A DNA stretch of 64,000 nucleotides from Leptidea sinapis (lineage: Eukaryota; Arthropoda; Insecta; Lepidoptera; Pieridae). Shown in pieces: positions 57,600 through 64,000 of the stretch. Within the stretch, counting starts at the first letter, position 1; each line of letters opens with the position of its first letter. The notes under the pieces are model-generated. The model was not told where the DNA came from. It saw nothing but the letters and a program-made list of their open reading frames with translations, and did no database searches. The stretch spans positions 11,694,001-11,758,000 of the forward strand of contig NC_066268.1 in assembly GCF_905404315.1 (NCBI RefSeq), given 5' to 3'. The translations under genes and the position numbers were made by a program.

Positions 57600-57795
57600 T
57601 GTCTTTTTTATGGAAGAAGAGCAAATACGAGCGGACGGGTCACCTGATGTTAAGTTTCTGGAAATGGCGCACAAGGAAGCTCTTTCCACAACTTGGTTGT
57701 GCGTGGAAGAAAGTTTCTTGCATTAAAAAATACCTCACGTCCAGATGGTGGGGATGATATCCTAATTAATGGCGGGTGTGCCTTTCTCAAAGCGG
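57600..57795 (-). repeat. R2/LINE-tail fragment
   Basis: gaagagcaaatacgagcggac, gggtcacctgatgttaag, gatggtggggatgatatcct. Confidence 0.65.
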
Positions 57796-58112
57796 GATAT
57801 GACGCTGAAATAAATAAAGTAACATGTAGTCCCAGCTGAATTTTAGTATCATTTTATCGGTGAAAGCTAAGACAAAGGCTCGCACTGGACGACACAGAGC
57901 AAGGCACGCCCTGCGCACGCGCATGTCGATCTCAATCACATACACCGCTACGGTAACATAGGTAGACATCGCACATACATCCAACATTCCATGTGATAGC
58001 TATCCAAAAAATAGCTTGATGTTGTTTGTAACGTAAAGATAAATGTTTTTAATTTTTAAATCATTTAATATGTTTTAAAGGATTAAAACGCGTGTAATTG
58101 ATACTGTGTTTT

Positions 58113-58320
58113 TAACCGACTTCAAAAAAGGAGGAGGTTCTTAATTCGTCGGTATTTTTTTTATGTTTGTTACATCAAAACTTTTGGAATCGATGTCCTC
58201 CCGCCGGACCTCTCCTCCTCTCGCCTCCTCACGACTCAAGCACATCTCACCTATAACTATGTATGTAGTAACAAACCTGATGACACCGACTCCAAAAATT
58301 ACAATAATCGTAATCGTTAT
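58113..58320. repeat. MITE family M2 fragment
   Basis: aaccgacttcaaaaaaggag to caaaaattacaataatcgta; right end lost. Confidence 0.7.
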
Positions 58321-58334
58321 TTTGTTGTTATTAC

Positions 58335-58795
58335 ATTAGATTTTTGCGTAAAAGTTACATTTTTATTTTAAACAATCCGACGTTTCAAGACCTTTCCAGA
58401 TCTCGTTTTCAGGGGGACTGCAGATGAAATGAGTCAAAGATAGTATTTGTCATGGTTGTCATTATAAAGTTTAGCGCCAAAGGTTGCCTCGGAGGTGGTA
58501 TTTGCTCTAGATAGATTATTTTTGTGCACAATTTACTGATAGTGTCCTCTCCATTTTTGGTATGTGTAGGTGTGGGTTTGAATGAAGAGATTTTAATTCA
58601 GAGAGCCCATATGTGATGCTGACCATCTCAATGAGGAGTTACAGCATATCAAGAAGGTACTCCATGAGAACAAATTGCAGCCTCCTCGTCAGTGTTACCT
58701 ACTGTAACAAAATTAAGGCGCCAACAGTGCCACGTCAACAAGCCTACCTGCCATATGTAAAGGGTATTACAGACAGAATTAGCAGGATCCTATAC
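58335..58795 (+). mobile_element. Penelope-like retroelement fragment
   Basis: Plus-strand frames give ADHLNEELQHIKKVL, then VPRQQAYLPYVKGITDRISR and ILY (58720-58793). The LPYVKG-T-RI-R string is the stretch before the GIY-YIG endonuclease in Penelope-like elements. Upstream, on the minus strand at 58412-58378, CTGAAAA, a stem AGATCT/AGGTCT and GAAACGTC resemble the hammerhead motif of these elements, with the essential G after CTGA-N replaced by A. The opposite orientation of motif and ORF suggests an inverted end fragment. Confidence 0.6.
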
Positions 58796-59107
58796 AGAGT
58801 GTTCCAAAGTTATGGGACATGAAGGGAAAGTACCTTAAATATCGAAGATAGGCTATTTTACTGAAAGAAGAATTTATGTTATTTTTAAAAGTTAGTACTT
58901 CTGCATTCAAAGATTTTCTAAAAAATACTATGTTACTTAAGAAGAGTTATTAGTTTTTGGCCATTCTTTCGATTGGCATCATAAAGTAGGGGTGTTTTTT
59001 TTTACATTAAAGTCGGTTCGATTCCCAGACGAGGGAAGTGATTTTTAGAAAATCTTTGAATGCAGTACTTTCCCTTCATGTCCCATAACTTTGGGACATC
59101 CTGTATA
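58791..59107. mobile_element. MITE with about 43 bp inverted repeats and TA flanks
   Basis: tatacagagtgttccaaagt at 58791 is matched inverted by actttgggacatcctgtata ending at 59107; the arms agree over about 43 bases with three mismatches. The TATACAG...CTGTATA layout suggests a Tc1/mariner-type element duplicating TA. It interrupts the Penelope-like fragment. Confidence 0.75.
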
Positions 59108-59568
59108 CCAACTAAATTTAAAAGATAATAGTACCCCTAAGAATGGGAAAACGGGAAATATTCAGCATTTGTGAATTTTTAATAAGTTGCCTTGTATTGA
59201 AGATATTAACGAAATAAGTATATATAATAATAAGTATATATATCAAAATATACATTTATTAATCATTTAGATAAAAGTCTCTTTTAATTCTCAATTACTG
59301 CTTTGAATCAGGGATGTTGCAGATGCCGATATTTTCACATCCGCGGATACGGATGCGGATGCGGAGTTTAGCAGGCTCACATCCGCGGATGCAGATGCGG
59401 ATGCGGATGTATAAGATATTATGTAAATAAAGTCTATCCATGAAGAATTAAAACAATGACAACGTAATTATTAACATTTTTATTGTAATCAAACATAATT
59501 AAGTACTTATTTTTATGTTAAAAATATAAGTCATGTATAATGTAACTGAACACCTTCTGTTTTTTATA

Positions 59569-61274
59569 TCAGTAGTTGAATTTAAAAATAGGAGCATTAT
59601 ACTTGATGAAGAGTAGTATTGCCGCCTTTTCTGGTTCTAGTCTGTTACGCAGAGGTTCGTAAATTAATCCCGCGCTACTAAATAGTTGTTCGCTAGGAAC
59701 ACTGCCCGGTGGAGCAGATAAAAATCTTCGTACTATCGGCGATAATACCTTGAATTCCCCTCGATGTACACTCCACCAGTTTAAAGGATTTTCACTCACA
59801 TTTATTCTTTTTTTAGTACGGTAAGCAAGTAACTCTTTTTTTAATACAGCTTCAACGCTACTATTTTCTGGCTCATCTTGACTTTCGTCTTCACTCGACG
59901 AATCTAACATCATAGCCAGGTCGTTTTTTAAGCATGGCTTTTTGTTGAAACCTGAAGTCCCTGGTCCTAGTTGTTCTGTTTCATTTTCCATGCAATCAGT
60001 TATTTTAGCCCTTTTGGCATTGGTATTAACTGATTCAAAATTGTCATTCTCAATATTTATCATTTTTAAAATGTCATCTTTAATCTTTTCTTCAGTCACC
60101 GGTGTGAAAAATTTGTGCTTATAGCGAGGATCTAAGTAGGTAGCGATGGTATATAAATTGTTTTCTCCCAAGCTAGAAAACTTTGTAGAAAGTTCGTTTT
60201 TCAAAGTCGTTACAGCCTGACGAATCGGATCAAACTCTTGCGATCTTGTTAAATATAAATAGTCATCAACTTTTTTTTCAAGCATTTGTATTATCGGTAT
60301 CACAGATGAAATAAGAGCAGAAGAGCTGCTCAGTTCCCGTGTTGCTTCCTCAAAAGGTCCCAGTAATTGAATGAAACTTTCAATCATTTTCCATTCTTCT
60401 GGTAGAATAGGGTCAATTTCATTATCATTCATGTAAAGGCTCAGAGCATCCTTTATCTTTGAAAAACGCTCGAACATGTAGAATGTACTGTTCCATCGTG
60501 TTACACAATCTTGAAACACTTTCAGGTGCGGTTGATTCAGTCTGTCCTGAATTGATTGCAGTTGTTTCTGGGCAATGGTAGAGTGATTGAAATGGGTCGT
60601 AATTCTCTTACATTTTTGTTTTAGTATTTTTATGTTTTCTTGAGAACCTAAACAACTACGGATAGCCAGTTGTATCTTGTGAACAGTACAGTCTATATCA
60701 TTTAATGCTGCTAATCGCGCGGCTCGTTTCATATTAGACCCTTCATCTCTGATTAGGCAATGCAGTTGTTGTTTTTTAATGTTCCATTCAGAAAGCATGT
60801 TACTGAATTTTTCAGCAACTATGTCACCAGTGTGACGGCCGTCAAATGTCTCACATTTCAATATTATCGATGATCTATCAAAGTTTTCTGCAATTCCATG
60901 GCAAGTCAGGCTAAGCAAAGAAGCGTTTGAGCTAGGATCCGACCAAATGTCAGACGTAAACGACATGTTATCAAAATTTTCGATTAATCCTTTAACTTTT
61001 TGAGCCACTTTGCTATATAATTCCTTGCATACAAAATCTGTAAAAAAATTGCGTCCCCTAAAGTTATATCTTGGTGCTAATTCTTGCATCAGTCTACGAA
61101 AACCTAGCCCTTCAACAAAATTAAACGGCAAATTTTGAAGTGCAATCATTTCTCCAATGAGTTTATCAATTTTTTTAGAATTCAAGTTATTGACGTCCCA
61201 CTTCTTTTCTTTTAGAACCATTTCCTCTAATGAAAGTTGTTTCTTTGATTCTTGCAGAGGAGTGGTAACTTTAT
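59569..61274 (-). CDS. hAT transposase exon 2: RNase H-like catalytic domain and C-terminal dimerisation domain
   Basis: The acceptor tttcag (61275-61280) opens a 1706-base exon; the spliced product is about 641 residues. Catalytic features of the hAT fold are visible: TSDIWSD (Asp about residue 182), IRDEGSN (Asp about 250), TRWNST (about 334) and PFEEATRELS (Glu about 382). The C-terminal hAT dimerisation block runs from about 549 to 634 (LNWWSVHRGEF, PSEQLFSSAGLI, RNRLEP). There are no stops or frameshifts. A polyadenylation signal (AATAAA at 59483-59478) lies about 85 bases after the stop. It resembles ZBED-like hAT proteins of animals; the exact family is not determined. Confidence 0.92.
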
Positions 61275-61840
61275 CTGAAAAATACACAAATAAATAAAAA
61301 TTTTCGTTGTAAAAAACTATTTACTTAAAAGTAATTAAAAAGTGAGGACATTTTAAAACACCAGAAAACCTTTCTATCAAATGTCCAACTTATATTGCAA
61401 AAAATAAAAATAAAAGGAGTTTATTCCTTATAAATATTTATAAGAAGGAAGGATCCCTAATGTTTTCTGGCATTAACATTAAATATAGCGTGAAGCTAAA
61501 CTACACTAAAAAGAAAAGGTACACTTTTTGATAGTGATAAAATTTTTGCAATCAGCCGAATAGTTTTTGAGTTAAGTAATTCACTATTCATATTTTAATA
61601 TCATATTAAAAATATACATTTATGTACAGGTTGTTTTATTTTGAAACAATAAAAAAGTAGATAAATGAATTACATATATTAGTCTTTTTACAACTGACGT
61701 TTTATATGACAGCAAATAACTATAATATTGAGTGGAAACTTAGCCAATAAACCACAACTAAAACTATTCTTTTATTAAACTAACCAAACAATGCCTCAAG
61801 TAAATATTAATTAATTAAAACTATTAATTATGAAACTTAC

Positions 61841-62060
61841 TTGCGTCAGATTTCATCTGTTGTAATTTTTTTTCTTTACTAATGTTCTCAAATGTAGAAA
61901 ATTCTTCTGAGTGCATCGACTTAAGATGGTTTTTTAAAGACGACGTGGTGCGGCCCTTGCGAGAGTAGCTTTTTTTGCATATTTTACAATCAGCTTTATC
62001 CTGGTCTTCTTTATTTGGTTCAAAATAATCCCATACATTACTTTTGGTCGGTGGTGACAT
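61841..62060 (-). CDS. hAT transposase exon 1: BED zinc finger
   Basis: Starts at ATG 62060 in a good context (acaatgtc) and encodes 73 residues plus one base. A BED-type zinc finger runs over residues about 10-52: WDYFE, CKICKKSYSRKG, SSLKNHLKSMH, with the C-x2-C and H-x4-H ligands in place. BED fingers bind the transposon ends. The donor is a strong gtaagt at 61835-61840. The one leftover base plus two bases of exon 2 make an asparagine codon and keep the frame. Confidence 0.88.
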
Positions 62061-62652
62061 TGTTGACTAAATAGTTAGATAGATAAACTATCAATAACGG
62101 GAATCACACTGGAAAAATAACGAATTTCGTCATAAAACGATATTTTTTCCTACAATAAAACGTATTACCGGCGTAATATAATAGAAGTTACCCTGTGATC
62201 TTATGGATATTAGTCTTAAATAATATAAAGTTTTCTTGTAAACTCTTCTTATTTACACACTGTATCACAATAACATTAAAAATACCTATTTATCTTTATG
62301 ATACGATAAGTAGTTCACTTTCACTTCACAACGCAAACAAACACGTATTTATTCACTTCCACTTGCAAGGAAAGGAACAAACAAATGATGCACTAGCGAA
62401 AACAAACAAACGTGTCGAATCTTGTCACTAATTTCTTCGCTCCCATTGGTTATTGTCACGTGCGACCGGCACGCGTCAATCACCGGCCCCGCCCAATTTC
62501 TTTCTTGTCGCTACTTGTATAATATTCGCATCCGCATGAACATTCGCATTGATTAATGCGGATGCGGAAGCAGATGCAGATGTCCAAAACAATGCGGATG
62601 TTCCGCATTTGCGGATGCAGATGCGAATGTTCGCAACATCCCTGCTTTGAAT

Positions 62653-62955
62653 AATCCGTGAAATGTGCTGCCAATGAGATGCCTTCGCCGAAATAATTGG
62701 TCTTTACCCATTAAGCTTTGCGACCTCGAGGTCATGGCAATCTTACTCATCTTAATATTACATACCATTATGTTTTATTGTCGGTTATTATCTTGCCTTT
62801 TTTATGATCATAGCGTAATACGATAAGTGTATGAAAAGGTTGTAAGTCTTAAGTTTGTCGTGGGTTGACACTTAAATTACGGATATTAGCTGATACATTT
62901 ACTATGTAGTTGTATAAGTAAGCATCAGTGGATATAACATATCATTTTAACCTTT
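62653..62955. other. Flank of the hAT insertion, nothing recognised
   Basis: AT-rich sequence between the hAT target site and the next R1 copy. Confidence 0.4.
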
Positions 62956-62956
62956 C

Positions 62957-63162
62957 AGCTGATGGTAATTGATTCGCCCTGACTAATTATTGTCAGTCAG
63001 GATTCTTGAAAAACCCAAAGATCCTGAGCAGCACTACAGTGGCGCTCATCACCTTGATACATACGATGTTAAGTCTCATTTGCCCAGTAGTTTCAGTAGC
63101 TACGGCGCCCTTCAAGCCGAAACACACTGATGTTTACACATTACAGCTTCATGGCATTAGCT
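62957..63162 (-). repeat. Repeat R1 fragment
   Basis: ctttcagctgatggtaattg to acacattacagcttcatggc; both family ends missing. Confidence 0.75.
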
Positions 63163-63206
63163 AATGTAATTAATTTATTATTTATTATGATTAAATCATT
63201 TATATA

Positions 63207-63360
63207 TCTAGATAGACGGTGATAGCTCGGAACACATCCATTAAAATAGCGGCGAACTGATAGCCTCTATTTTCAGCAACGCACGCTCACTAAAATAATA
63301 GTGAGTAACGTATCGCGAATAGTAATAAAAAAACCTGGCCTGTTGTCTTGCACCTAACAG
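63207..63360. repeat. MITE M1-related remnant
   Basis: atatatctagatagacggtg at the left; acctggcctgttgtcttgca at the right resembles the inverted inner M1 block. Very divergent. Confidence 0.4.
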
Positions 63361-63579
63361 TAATTATATATTTTTTGGTGATTTATAAAAGTTTGAAGAT
63401 AGATCTTCATATATATGTCGGAGAATTAGAATATAAAAGTAATATGGCCTGTATGATTATATTCTACTCTGTGTATTGGGCTGAACTGATGGCGAACGTT
63501 ATCTTTCAAAGTGTGTTTGAAGTTGTCACTGTGTACGTCACTGTCGGTGACGTGATTGAAGTTAGTTAGTATTGTCCAT

Positions 63580-63710
63580 CAGTAGAGCGCTCATTGAGAA
63601 GTCGCATTCGTCTTCAAGCTAGCGCCCGCGCCGGTTGTGCGCACTGATCGACTTAAAACATCATGACGGATACCAACACGGTGACGCCCGATTTTAAATC
63701 CAAATAAATC
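63580..63710 (+). promoter_or_regulatory. Possible start of a plus-strand gene (weak)
   Basis: An initiator-like atcagtag near 63588, GC-richer sequence, then an ATG at 63663 opening MTDTNTVTPDFKSK before a stop. No TATA box and no clear donor; the composition alone sets it apart. Confidence 0.2.
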
Positions 63711-63865
63711 TCCGAGATATATATTGCTGAATTACATTTCTATATTTTATATAGACGTCAATTAAAAGAGGAGACGAGGGCTTATCGCGCTATTTATAAC
63801 CTAGGCCCTAGAGAATCATTAAGAAAAAAAATTCAAAGTATAAACATTTTAACTGTTACCACAAG

Positions 63866-64000
63866 TGGGAGGCTCCTTTGCACAGGATTCCGGCTAGATT
63901 ATGGGTACCACATCGGCGCCTATTTCTGCCGTGAAGCAGTAATGTGTAAGCATTACTGTGTCGGTCTGAAGGTCGCCGTAGCTAGTGAAATGACTGGGCA
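63866..64000 (+). repeat. Repeat R1 copy, cut by the window end
   Basis: gtgggaggctcctttgcaca to gtgaaatgactgggca at the edge. Confidence 0.8.

Larger units (their letters stand above)
59301..62652. mobile_element. Complete hAT transposon with target duplication
   Basis: The element is 59309-62644 (3336 bp). Its terminal inverted repeats CAGGGATGTTGC (59309-59320) and GCAACATCCCTG (62633-62644) are perfect and the 8 bp flank CTTTGAAT (59301-59308 and 62645-62652) is duplicated exactly. Both subterminal regions (59330-59412, 62528-62632) are packed with GGATGC/GCGGAT words, likely transposase binding sites. It contains one two-exon transposase gene on the minus strand. Confidence 0.95.

Noticed and set aside
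61835..61840. The hAT transposase as two separate genes (78 and 572 residues)
   Set aside because: A strong donor at 61840 and acceptor at 61275 join the two in frame, and BED fingers normally sit at the N-terminus of such transposases.

Overview
The window is animal nuclear DNA, most likely from a moth or butterfly. It is AT-rich, its genes are split by introns with GT/AG borders, and it is crowded with repeat families typical of Lepidoptera: RTE-like and Jockey/CR1-like LINE tails, tRNA-headed SINEs, MITEs, Penelope-like remnants and a hAT transposon. There are no operons, CRISPR arrays or bacterial signals. Species cannot be decided from the sequence.

Region 1 (1 to about 18.3 kb, minus strand) holds the only host gene I can establish, a laminin alpha chain. 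Eleven exons (numbered here in transcription order from 18313 down to the window edge at 1) join with matching splice phases throughout. They encode tandem laminin-type EGF-like (LE) domains, one laminin IV type A (L4) domain with an RGD at its start, more LE domains, and the beginning of the coiled-coil region. The RGD in the L4 domain nearest the coiled coil favours a wing blister (wb, alpha1/2-like) chain over LanA, but this is inference. The N-terminal exons (before exon 1 of this list) and the C-terminal coiled coil and LG domains lie outside what I can see. Introns are short to medium (0.4 to 6 kb) and filled with transposon debris, some of it within tens of bases of splice sites.

Region 2 (18.3 to 58 kb) has no host coding exon that I can support. 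It is either a very large upstream intron of the laminin gene or its upstream flank. It contains many copies of a ~300 bp repeat with an internal hairpin (called repeat R1 here), LINE 3' ends, a 2 kb degenerate Jockey/CR1-like LINE (33.1-35.1 kb), RTE tails, MITEs, tRNA-derived SINEs, repeats with a hammerhead-ribozyme-like core, and two or three candidate core promoters on the plus strand.

Region 3 (58.1 to 62.7 kb) holds a Penelope-like fragment interrupted by a TA-flanked MITE, then a complete 3336 bp hAT transposon. The hAT has perfect 12 bp terminal inverted repeats, a perfect 8 bp target duplication, a BED zinc-finger exon and a 567-codon transposase exon that splice in frame to about 641 residues. 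This is the most intact mobile element in the window and could be recently active. The end of the window (62.9-64.0 kb) returns to R1 repeats and MITE remnants.
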